From: a virus
Length of the DNA stretch: 34,380 nucleotides
Strand: one strand, 5' to 3'
Virus record (IMG/VR): IMGVR_UViG_3300020457_000037
Location: 1 to 34,380 of that record
The notes beneath the pieces are model-generated. The model searched no databases. It was not told where the DNA came from and saw nothing but the letters and a program-made list of their open reading frames with translations. Made by a program: the position numbers and the translations under genes. Shown piece by piece: positions 8,601-14,956 of the stretch (within the stretch, counting starts at the first letter, position 1; every line of letters starts with the position of its first letter).

Positions 8601-10216
8601 GCAATACCATCAGTAATTAAAATTGTTGATCCAATCATCTTTCTTGTGAAAGGTTCATCAGTAGGATTTAAAACAGCTTTTAATATTCTTCTTTGTACTT
8701 GATCACTAGAGTCTGGATCATGAAATCTTATTGTTCCAGCCTCTGCTATTTCTGCTGTGTCTGTTGAGTCATCTTCATTTCTTGTAAAATCACTAACAGA
8801 ATTTCCTAATTCTAATTGTCCGCCTGCATACAAGAAACCTACACCTACAACAGACGACTCATTTTGTGTGTCGTAAACACCCTCAGGGAAGTGTGTGGCC
8901 CTTAATGTAATTAAGTCATTTCCCTCTCCTACGTTAGTAAGGATAAATGTTAATGTTAGTCGTTGCCATTTACCTGTTAGTTCATACTTTTGAGAGGTTT
9001 TTGTAGAGCCTTCTGCACCCCACGGTCCGGCATGTGCTAATAGCTGAACTCTAGATCCAACAGCTTCTTGATCTGCTTTTACATACAAACTAAAAGTCAT
9101 CTCTTCACCTTCTATAGATCTATGAATCTTTAATAGTGGAGATAGTCCAAAAGACCTATTTGCTGATGACGGTTCTTCCGACTCTGTTGTTTGATATTCA
9201 ACTCTAACACACTGATTTCCAACAGGTGTCTGCTCAATAACAGTGTCTATAGTCATTAGCGCAGAATTTTCTTGAGATATAGAGTTTACACCGTTTTTAT
9301 AAACTGGATGTGGCCTCCATTGATAGTCACTATCTAATATTCTTCCTTGTAATAAATTTTGTGTTTTTTCTGCTGTGGTTAGTGTTGGCTCAACAATGTA
9401 TTCTGCATTTATTGCTGGAGTTACTCTGTTTCCTAAAAAATAAGCATTATTTATTCTTAACATTCCGTTAATATATGATCTTGGAACTTCATCATAACCT
9501 ATTAGAGTTACTGTATTAGAATCTTCACCTCCTGCAAACTTAACTGATTGATCATTATCAGCAAAATCATTTAAACATGTGTAAGCTGCAACCCTGAACT
9601 TTTCAAGATAGTCAGTATCATTTACAAAAGGAGGTGATAGAATTATTTCAGTTCTATCACTTGAAATTTTTGTTAGTGTCGCTTTGTCTTCTTTTGGGTA
9701 AAGTGCATCGCCTATTGAAGTTTCTGATGCAGGGTGATCATCTGAAGAAAATATTTTTCCGCTTGAGTCTTCTTCAAATCCACCTAAGTATATCTTTTCA
9801 TCATTATTAACTAAAAGAGGAAATGGACTTCCAAACATATTTCTGTAAAAGCAAAATTTTACTCTAAATCTGCCTCTTCTAAATCCAAGATCTCTTAATA
9901 TTTTTCCAGTATCTATTACTACAGTTGGGTAACTTAAGTCATTATCAAAGTTAGTTTCAAGTTCATTGTGATTTAAATATGTAGTTGTTATTAATGAATC
10001 ATCTGCACCGAACACATTTATTCTTACATAATCATCTGTGTGCGCACCAAAACTGTGCTCTGGCCATTTAACAGAACCATACGTTTCATTTTCAAATTGA
10101 GGAAATTTTTCACTATCTCTAAAGGGTACAAAATCATTTCCTTCTGGAAGTGTTACAAATTTTGCTATCTTTTGAGGAAGTAATTGACTTCTTCTATTTT
10201 TAGGATCAATTGCCAT
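2633..10216 (-). CDS. Giant baseplate/tail protein with gpI/gp7-like core, CBM-like and LamG-like modules
   Basis: The product has 2527 residues. The start follows GGAGTTGTAA. Visible modules, by approximate residue: a beta-rich N-terminus (1-150); a carbohydrate-binding-like jelly roll (about 318-478) ending in GQLELGNSVSDFTR, the usual end of phage CBM-type domains; Trp- and Tyr-rich regions (600-1200); a helical P2 gpI-like segment (about 1647-1810) with LLKTKGTKQGLKALIAAYGI; a LamG/concanavalin-like domain (about 1820-2045) with GSVMEWRYWSTPLSESAFYN; and a long unassigned C-terminus with ARAKKNIGILIEPTI. In P2 and T4, gpI/gp7 partners gpJ/gp6 in the baseplate wedge, and here a gp6-like gene lies just upstream. 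I infer a wedge protein that also carries glycan-binding surface domains. T4 gp7 is about 1030 residues, so this one is unusually long. Confidence 0.8.
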   Translation of the reverse strand: MAIDPKNRRSQLLPQKIAKFVTLPEGNDFVPFRDSEKFPQFENETYGSVKWPEHSFGAHTDDYVRINVFGADDSLITTTYLNHNELETNFDNDLSYPTVVIDTGKILRDLGFRRGRFRVKFCFYRNMFGSPFPLLVNNDEKIYLGGFEEDSSGKIFSSDDHPASETSIGDALYPKEDKATLTKISSDRTEIILSPPFVNDTDYLEKFRVAAYTCLNDFADNDQSVKFAGGEDSNTVTLIGYDEVPRSYINGMLRINNAYFLGNRVTPAINAEYIVEPTLTTAEKTQNLLQGRILDSDYQWRPHPVYKNGVNSISQENSALMTIDTVIEQTPVGNQCVRVEYQTTESEEPSSANRSFGLSPLLKIHRSIEGEEMTFSLYVKADQEAVGSRVQLLAHAGPWGAEGSTKTSQKYELTGKWQRLTLTFILTNVGEGNDLITLRATHFPEGVYDTQNESSVVGVGFLYAGGQLELGNSVSDFTRNEDDSTDTAEIAEAGTIRFHDPDSSDQVQRRILKAVLNPTDEPFTRKMIGSTILITDGIAVDDFSSQITIQDTEHREIRKLFTIPDDELSVPGDYVGRTDYKGKIIQWDNSLNQAIWILGEKYGDRIWSSGWSAAPGDQKWSEVGTAHIGYHAHWTYGGVDGENSPCMYFPDLNYQPEILAQRQSAFIAAATADTGYYVSRGEDDPRISGEYYNQSWWKHRYQAIATNRGGVSGSSSTIGPLARYGAKPGDTVRISWKQKSRPAEPVFDEGGRKGARVRLYHWRKNVFYAPDAPIVSAFEVRQEQIQMMKRITSFRQQDQDGTQLLRKVDGTNFPDVKFKKGDLSIEEYYLRKIELNQFTSREAISIFSPGGGFKTYRIDGQSGETVTNSAITSVTDAAGGTIWFGRNDDLLTKVGPNGILYRMQIVGNEDILTNSSVVPIDSDSLIPPIPGASTPLLGQAIGAMFKPTLTPTQMGYSQFPVLDTGRVPTEPLPATPPGTGWQDDYDLEIKGFKVSFTSADWVYNVNKGKWSAKNDLKENGWRWNTESGEWYNVKTPPGEGLIIPAIMTVGSTLYFSEALGWLWNGSEWISCLELCRQTPFLALTDNDTQESYTRRSSVYVNSYTDYLILEFYNTQEQYYPSYDLIKNNKTTSTNGKFNWGGILGWQFQGSGEISADGNSATQLQWTDVATYNTDGSVDERFSKYVECFELNEWEDAFVDYVIPNDASFGLYTNSSIYVVGSNGGFGELWVDKVRIDILLTSNERVKVDQTAKLAPLALTIQDYLGPDELLVEEEYDNAANVQGGIQSNFAVNKYTTFGSGFQIGYREAEEEISKVMGRFEGKILDVDGNTLILNTSYREYGGTIGAVSGSSDSPDLSVAFDQFFVRYRIKDADNLYTRIVFAPDKEGLVINFKPVNMTNYPGSIAYKLLEPLPDDVEEFDTAYIVQEVTPDLNESVDLIPFIDEVISDTVLKAPKLDESEPIIRKRETEYKNHTDLVGVNLDTRKQIEDKIFSGSLLDVSVNVDYTQFENFSHFGSVEKRIRNFKDKLSNIELYAQKSQSLGGTNSTPAVTGQASGSLVSGSLSRQEHWDMEKRKVINGFDDFENYMYFQSSSYLSSSNGIIYDNAAPKSSGDGTLTAPYVLHPVTSSQFTTWFDNQITSASVYDNTNMNRLINLTPAHISYDSDNEPFIRFMDMMGHHYDIIWTHIKAMTDSHDRSEDITKGISAELVKPVAESLGFNMLEGKDLVSLPEYQLGLQESGSNTGVFNVRFSKKSQQDISREIWNRLLSSMPYLLKTKGTKQGLKALIAAYGIPTSILRIQEYGGPKIQGGQPEFEIKQKYTYAVHLKGSQKITSPWYRNTETQRVNDTVEFRFKTGVERDTILAGKYDTTNTIESAIYIKNVDGQDTKGKLSFAISGSEGFISASLDSLPVYNNEYWSVMVRRRRAESDLTSSYSDMTLSSDSGSLTQSFDIFAGYYDSGVDEIITKASASFTISGSDQLVSWYASSSTGDHYWNIGGNAGMSGGETARYGNRLSGSVMEWRYWSTPLSESAFYNHVSAPKAVNGNHPSSSFFDMNLRFSMDDKINLNSLPFGIKDYSLTGGQVFATGSGFADEVNFESVSDRQKSFVPSIGLNKTSNKIRIENAKFKYPDGADPVLSTTERIELSSHDRAPLDSNKLGIFFAPSDVINEDIILSLADLDFGSYLGDPRDMYSDRYTHGKLDRISDTYWKKWTTSFGFWDYLRLIKYYDLSLFDHLRNMSPARAKKNIGILIEPTILERPKVIVGNRPFLEEKHYKSNIDVMSHYTQSGDNEFRKGNITFVIDSELTSSDNYYRSNPIVGPVRTANFITSSFEEKTGKLILPDYRKYSGSRDDILYSHSWSFQETITTSGKRSDYRTVSSSANPYILDQLRSFNANPLIEPLQRDYASTSNRVFTGGGSNVFFEILQPTATGSIISHFNDERVYHYSSSVSKSLGLHYSSSFKKSDIDSLFTTHTGLFNLAYGGCTENGLTVPEGNQVAVEITEVNPYTVTTSTSGDTLVDVELDNE

Positions 10217-10540
10217 TTACAACTCCGTAAAGTCTCTATTGATATAGTCTAATGTGTCTTCTCTTGTCCTATACCTTCTTTGATATAATTGGATATATAA
10301 GTTTTGACATATGCTAGGATACGATTCTCCTGTCACAGGATCTTCATATAATTTTATCGTATCATTCTTATCTCTCATTGTTATTTTTAATCTTTTGTTA
10401 TCGTTTTCTTCAAACTCAGATTCTCTTTTCATAAAAGAATTGTGAGCTTTTTGATACTTTTGATTATATGCAACTTCATCTCTTGATTTTAGAGATTGAT
10501 AGTATAAATTGTCTTTTAATTCTTCTTCATTGTATGGCAT
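10217..10540 (-). CDS. Small charged protein of the baseplate operon
   Basis: This 107-residue protein lies between the 369-residue beta protein and the giant tail protein. It is rich in Lys, Glu, Asn, Tyr and Arg, with helical segments at both ends (EEELKDNLYYQSLKSRDEVA and YQRRYRTREDTLDYINRDF) and a short central strand region (YEDPVTGESYPSICQ). The ATG overlaps the stop of the upstream gene, and the stop is followed directly by the leader of the giant gene, so translation is probably coupled. I recognise no family. A baseplate connector or chaperone role is possible but unproven. Confidence 0.75.
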   Translation of the reverse strand: MPYNEEELKDNLYYQSLKSRDEVAYNQKYQKAHNSFMKRESEFEENDNKRLKITMRDKNDTIKLYEDPVTGESYPSICQNLYIQLYQRRYRTREDTLDYINRDFTEL

Positions 10541-11649
10541 TATTGAACTACCTTAAATTGAAAATCGTTGTCTATAAATTGTACTGTTCTTGTTGCACCA
10601 CTGCCGCTTTCTATTTTAAATAAAACGTTATAATATCTTTCTGGCTCTAAGCCATCAGTCCTTAGTGTAAAGAAATTACTAGTAGCATCACAACTTAATT
10701 TTGATCCACTACCAAAAGGTATTATTGTATGCTCATTTTTAGAATCAACTATAGAATAAAAACTTGATGCTGATGGGAAATATGCGCAGTCTATGTATGC
10801 AGATGATGTGCCAAAAGTCCTAGCAGGATATTTTTCTCTACCTTTAACTCTAATTTTTGAAACAGTGCCCATTTTGTATTCTCTTCTAAAGCTGTTCATA
10901 AATACATCTAAATTACCTAACTCATCAAGCGATAGTGCAGAAAGTGAACCTGTTGTCCATACTGCATCATCCCACTGAGCTTCAAGAGTCGGTTTAAATA
11001 TTGTGTGTGAGTCACTTGAAAAGAATTTAAGTGTGCCAAAATTTAAGACTGAGTCTTCAATAGTTGTAGGCCTTTTAATTAAAAATCCTTCATTAGACTG
11101 GCTTCCTGCTATAAGAGTGTTTACCATGTCTGTGACATCAATTCTAGCATCAGATCCTGTTTTTGAAAAAGAAAAAGATGATGAAAAATGAGATCCAGAA
11201 AAATATGTTGCACCCCAGTCAGCCTGGCTACCAGACTTCCATTCTAAAGATTCAGATACACCTGTTCTATATCTCCAACTAACACCTTCTTCTACATTTG
11301 GGTCATCTGATAATTTGCCATCGCCTTCTGTCCAGCTTTGTGAGACAACATAAACTTCTATGTCATTATTATCTCTAGTTAATTCAAATGCTCCTGCATC
11401 ATACAAGTTTAAAAAGTACTTTACATCTGAACCTATTGTACCATCTGATCTAGACCTAGAAAATTCTGTGAGCGGAAACTTCATAACTGCTCTTTGTATT
11501 GCACTAGTCGAAGTGCCTTCTGCTTGAAAAGATTTTCCTACTTCAAGTATCTCATCACCTCCAAAGTTTTGTGCGCTTGATGTAGCAATAACAGCTGCAC
11601 CTCTTCTTAGTGTTGAATCTTTAGTTGGTTTTTTAAAAAGATGTGCCAT
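10540..11649 (-). CDS. DNRLRE-like beta-sandwich virion protein
   Basis: I place the start at the ATG at 11649, which overlaps the gp6-like stop as TAATG with AGGAG about eight bases upstream. A GTG 18 bases further upstream would include that ribosome site and is unlikely. The product has 369 residues. The first 190 follow the DNRLRE pattern: an opening DSTLRRG-N-G-LEVG stretch, a R-VMKFPL strand, then SQSWTEGDG, a GVSWRYRTG loop and a later DVTDMVNTLI-G-GFLIKRP segment. DNRLRE is a beta domain of secreted and surface proteins. The remaining 170 residues form a second beta-rich domain. The gene lies between the gpJ-like and gpI-like genes, so it is probably a baseplate-attached surface protein. 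Confidence 0.72.
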   Translation of the reverse strand: MAHLFKKPTKDSTLRRGAAVIATSSAQNFGGDEILEVGKSFQAEGTSTSAIQRAVMKFPLTEFSRSRSDGTIGSDVKYFLNLYDAGAFELTRDNNDIEVYVVSQSWTEGDGKLSDDPNVEEGVSWRYRTGVSESLEWKSGSQADWGATYFSGSHFSSSFSFSKTGSDARIDVTDMVNTLIAGSQSNEGFLIKRPTTIEDSVLNFGTLKFFSSDSHTIFKPTLEAQWDDAVWTTGSLSALSLDELGNLDVFMNSFRREYKMGTVSKIRVKGREKYPARTFGTSSAYIDCAYFPSASSFYSIVDSKNEHTIIPFGSGSKLSCDATSNFFTLRTDGLEPERYYNVLFKIESGSGATRTVQFIDNDFQFKVVQ

Positions 11650-13652
11650 TAATAATCTCCTAAACACTTACCAACAATATCAATATCTGGAAATTTAACT
11701 TCAAATATTGATGGGTCCAAAGATGGATAAACAATACCACTTTTTATTGCTGTTGATATGTCAAAAATATTTCCACTATAACCAGAAGCTTTTTCAAATT
11801 TATTAGTTATCACTATCAAATTACCATCAGGATTTTCAGAAACTGGTGGAACAACACTGTTTACACCGTCAACTAAAGAAATCTGATATGCTACGTCAGA
11901 AAGGATTATTGGCTGATTAATTTGCCACTTATCAACATTAAAATATTCTTTTACTTTTTGAATACATTGAAATATGACTTCTTCTTTATTATAGCCTCTT
12001 TTTGCATAGATTGTAAATCTTACACCGATATTAATAACATAAGCGTTTTTTAAATTTATAGCGTCAGTTAATATTCTATATTGCCCTAAATAGGACTTTA
12101 TATTTCGCTTTGTTGCTTCATTTACATTTACTAATTGTTTGTTATTATTATATCCTAGTACATAAAAATTAAGTGCCATCGGATTAGGAACTCTAACTTC
12201 CAAATCAGAAACTTTTAATGATTCACCTTTTTCAACAAATTCTTCCATTAACACTTCAGGTGTTAAGACATCTCCTTGTATTACACCTTCACCTGAGTTT
12301 AGTTGGTCATCTTGTGTTATATAAACTTTTGAAACATTACCAAACTTTGCAGGTAAACTATAAATTCTCGTCACGTAGTCTTGCTTTGTTACAGCTCTTG
12401 ACTGTGCTTGAAAATATTGTTTTACATTTTCTTTTATTTCATCTATTGTTTCTGCTCCTTTACCTCCTGTTGCAGGTGAATCGTTATTCACAGATATTGA
12501 TGCAAATGATTCATTCACTAGAGCTGTGTCAAGTCCTGTATTATTTATATCTGCTGTTACACTTCTTAGAGAAGAAATTGAGTTTGACGGAACATTATCA
12601 TCAACCCCACCACCAACAGAATATTTCACAGTTAGCGTTGTGTTTGCAGGTGCTACACCATAAACTGCAGTTTCTAAAAAGTTTGCAGGATCTAATGCAG
12701 AATTAGAATTTAAAAAGTCAGAATTAACATTTGAATTACCAACTGTTGATGGGTTAGGAATTACTTCTTCATCGTTTTCTGTCGCTGTTCCTGATCCAAA
12801 TCTTAATTGGTAAGATCCGTCTGATTTAACATAAGACTTATACCTCTTTTTTGTTCTCAACAATTTGATCATATAAGGTGTTGTGTCATTGTATGCTGCT
12901 AAATTAGGATCAAATTCTGCATCATTTCTAACTTCTTCGTAAACTAAATCTTGTGCCAATGATTCTACTTGATACCATTTATTTCCATCACTATCAACAA
13001 CAGATATTATTTCTAAAACATTTTTATTTCCTAATGTTAACATGTCATAAGCTTTTGCACTACCAAATGAAAATGTTTCTGTAATAACTTCGCCACTAAC
13101 AGCTCTTGCTTGTTTTTTAAGTAAATATTTTGAAGGTGTACTAGTATTATCTACCTCATATATTGAAACTTCTACAGGATCTACAGAACCTGATGTGCTA
13201 AAGTCAACTTCGCTAACTGTTCTAAAAGTTTTACCATACTGATCAGATGCAATTACAGTTCCTTCTTTAATTCGATGACCATACCTAAAGTCTGGCGTTA
13301 CAGTGTCTCCAGAGCCTCTTGCAGGAACTGTCTGAAAAAAGTCTACTGTAACATTTGAAGGAGTTGAAACTTTTGGTCTATATCCGTAAGACTGTGCTAT
13401 ATCAAAAACAGTTTTTCTTTCTTCTGCGTAAGCTAACAAAGACTCACGAAATTGCTCATCAATATAAAATGACAATATGTCACCAACATAAGCTGCCATT
13501 TCAATAAACATCATTCCAGGACTTGTTTCATTAAAGTCTGAATATGATCCTGGAAAGTAAGTTTTTGCATACTCAATTAGATCACTTCTTAAACCTGTAA
13601 AGTCTTTATTTAAAAAGTTTATGTCTTTAGGTCTTTGTTGGTCAATAGCCAT
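11649..13652 (-). CDS. 6: Baseplate wedge protein, T4 gp6 / P2 gpJ-like
   Basis: The product is a 667-residue homologue of T4 gp6, with the gpJ fold in its core. The N-terminus is diagnostic: a FTGLRSDLIEYAKTYFPGS segment, SPGMMFIEMAAYVGDILSFY, then a GYRPK motif, all characteristic of T4-type wedge subunits. The middle is beta-rich (VGGGVDDNVPSNSI, then the KGAETIDEIKENVKQYFQAQ hinge typical of Baseplate_J proteins, followed by RAVTKQDYVTRIYSL). The C-terminus has the alpha/beta segments expected for baseplate interfaces. GGAGG precedes the ATG, and the gp25-like gene ends two bases upstream, the same order as in other contractile-tail phages. In T4, two gp6 and one gp7 form the wedge core around the tail tube. 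Confidence 0.92.
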   Translation of the reverse strand: MAIDQQRPKDINFLNKDFTGLRSDLIEYAKTYFPGSYSDFNETSPGMMFIEMAAYVGDILSFYIDEQFRESLLAYAEERKTVFDIAQSYGYRPKVSTPSNVTVDFFQTVPARGSGDTVTPDFRYGHRIKEGTVIASDQYGKTFRTVSEVDFSTSGSVDPVEVSIYEVDNTSTPSKYLLKKQARAVSGEVITETFSFGSAKAYDMLTLGNKNVLEIISVVDSDGNKWYQVESLAQDLVYEEVRNDAEFDPNLAAYNDTTPYMIKLLRTKKRYKSYVKSDGSYQLRFGSGTATENDEEVIPNPSTVGNSNVNSDFLNSNSALDPANFLETAVYGVAPANTTLTVKYSVGGGVDDNVPSNSISSLRSVTADINNTGLDTALVNESFASISVNNDSPATGGKGAETIDEIKENVKQYFQAQSRAVTKQDYVTRIYSLPAKFGNVSKVYITQDDQLNSGEGVIQGDVLTPEVLMEEFVEKGESLKVSDLEVRVPNPMALNFYVLGYNNNKQLVNVNEATKRNIKSYLGQYRILTDAINLKNAYVINIGVRFTIYAKRGYNKEEVIFQCIQKVKEYFNVDKWQINQPIILSDVAYQISLVDGVNSVVPPVSENPDGNLIVITNKFEKASGYSGNIFDISTAIKSGIVYPSLDPSIFEVKFPDIDIVGKCLGDY

Positions 13653-13653
13653 T

Positions 13654-14091
13654 TTATCCTCCAGCCCTAGCTAAATTAAGTGTAATAGAATCTGTAGCAC
13701 CAGGGTCTATAGAAGTAGAAAACGTCAAACTAATATTCACAAGATTTTCTTCTTCAGTCAAATCTACAGTTATATTTTTTATTACTACGTGAGGAAGCCA
13801 TTTATCTACAGCTTCTCTAATTGATACATCTATCTTGCTTCCTAGCGTATCATCCATTGGTTCAAAAAGAACATTAAATAATTCACACCCTAGTTCAGGT
13901 TGATTAATTCTTTCTCCCTTTACAGTTAGCAATAAGTTTTTTAAATTAGACTTTGTTTGCTCGCTTAAAGTTTTTGTAGATTTAAACCAACCATTTTTGC
14001 CAAGTGAAAACGGAAGTGACACACCTATAAATGTATCAGGATCTTTGTCACGTGTTCTTACTGCTGCGTTTCTTGGATTTTCTAAAGCCAT
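13654..14091 (-). CDS. 25: Baseplate wedge protein, gp25 / GPW-like
   Basis: The product has 145 residues, close to T4 gp25 (132). It carries the GPW_gp25 pattern: SLPFSLGKNGWFKSTKTLSE, then NLLLTVKGERINQPELGCEL and LFEPMDDTLGS, followed by an amphipathic helix and a beta C-terminus (VNISLTFSTS). In T4, gp25 links the wedge to the first sheath disc and helps trigger contraction. The ATG overlaps the stop of the upstream gene and AAGGAAAA lies upstream. The next gene downstream is gp6-like, which is the conserved order. Confidence 0.93.
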   Translation of the reverse strand: MALENPRNAAVRTRDKDPDTFIGVSLPFSLGKNGWFKSTKTLSEQTKSNLKNLLLTVKGERINQPELGCELFNVLFEPMDDTLGSKIDVSIREAVDKWLPHVVIKNITVDLTEEENLVNISLTFSTSIDPGATDSITLNLARAGG

Positions 14092-14537
14092 TATTTTAAT
14101 TTTCCTTTAGGGTTTAACAAGCCTTTAAGTAAATTACCTGTAAGTGTTCTGAATCTACCTTGTAGTTCTCGAGACCTGCCCCGTGTAGTTAAATATCTAC
14201 CAGCTCGAGAAGTTGACAATCCTATCTCTAAATCATTTTTCATTTCTTTATATAAACGATCACGTTCAATCTGATTCGGTGTTTTACTAATTTCTTCAAG
14301 CCTGTCAGCAATAAACATAAAAGACTTCCTCTCTAAGATAGGTTGCCCTGTGTCTCCGAAAGAGACTTCTGCTCTCGTTACATAATCATGTATTGCATTT
14401 CCATCTTTTGTAGCTTCTTTTATATTGCTACGCATTTCTTTTATTTTTGCTTTCGTCTTCAGAAACTTATTCTGATTTGTATGCTCATGCTTTATATTAG
14501 ATAAATTACGAATTAAACGTCTAAGACTTAGTGCCAT
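14091..14537 (-). CDS. Hypothetical basic protein upstream of gp25
   Basis: This 148-residue protein is strongly basic and mostly helical, with Lys/Arg/Asn-rich N-terminal half (RRLIRNLSNIKHEHTNQNKF) and a C-terminal Gly/Arg/Leu segment (SRELQGRFRTLTGNLLKGLL). It overlaps the upstream gene by 17 bases and the gp25 start by one base, so it belongs to the same transcript. There is no recognised domain or membrane segment. A baseplate assembly or minor virion role is inferred from position. The start has only a weak ribosome site (GAGAAAAAGC), consistent with coupling to the upstream gene. Confidence 0.7.
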   Translation of the reverse strand: MALSLRRLIRNLSNIKHEHTNQNKFLKTKAKIKEMRSNIKEATKDGNAIHDYVTRAEVSFGDTGQPILERKSFMFIADRLEEISKTPNQIERDRLYKEMKNDLEIGLSTSRAGRYLTTRGRSRELQGRFRTLTGNLLKGLLNPKGKLK

Positions 14538-14940
14538 GCTTTTTCTCTATTGCTTTTATAACTTTTGCTGAGTGTCCACTCATTGCTTTTTTCATAAAGT
14601 CAGGCATTGGTCCTGCAGGTTGGGCAGGTGTAGGTTGTGCTAGCTCACTCATTCTTTCTGTTGTATATGCTCCGCCTCCCATAGTCGGTACTGGCTCTCC
14701 TGAAATTCCACCCTGAGTTTCATTTAAAATCTTATTTAACACAGGGTCTTTAGCTAGCTGCTTTTCTTCTTTTGGTTCTTCCATATAGCTAGGAACATTG
14801 TCTTCCATGCTTAGCTGACCGTTCTTTTGTGGTGCTGGATTCACTATTTCCTGAATGACAACTTTAATTTGTTTGGCCACTTCTTTTTCTACAGCTTCTT
14901 TTATTATTTTCTTTAGAACTGTTATTGTATTTGCTTTCAT
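14521..14940 (-). CDS. Hypothetical protein with N-terminal helix and Pro/Gly-rich linker
   Basis: The product has 139 residues. Residues 1-32 form an amphipathic, probably coiled-coil helix (VLKKIIKEAVEKEVAKQIKV). Residues 33-115 are rich in Pro, Glu, Gly and Met and look disordered, and the last 25 residues are a basic helix (SGHSAKVIKAIEKKHGTKS). AAGGTGATAAAATG gives a good start. The layout of two helices joined by a flexible linker suggests a tether or assembly protein. It lies between the 507-residue protein and the basic protein in the baseplate operon. Confidence 0.7.
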   Translation of the reverse strand: MKANTITVLKKIIKEAVEKEVAKQIKVVIQEIVNPAPQKNGQLSMEDNVPSYMEEPKEEKQLAKDPVLNKILNETQGGISGEPVPTMGGGAYTTERMSELAQPTPAQPAGPMPDFMKKAMSGHSAKVIKAIEKKHGTKS

Positions 14941-14956
14941 TTTATCACCTTTATTT

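Noticed and set aside
11650-11667. GTG start for the DNRLRE-like gene
   Set aside because: It would put AGGAG inside the coding part. The ATG at 11649 has AGGAG at a normal distance and overlaps the gp6-like stop.
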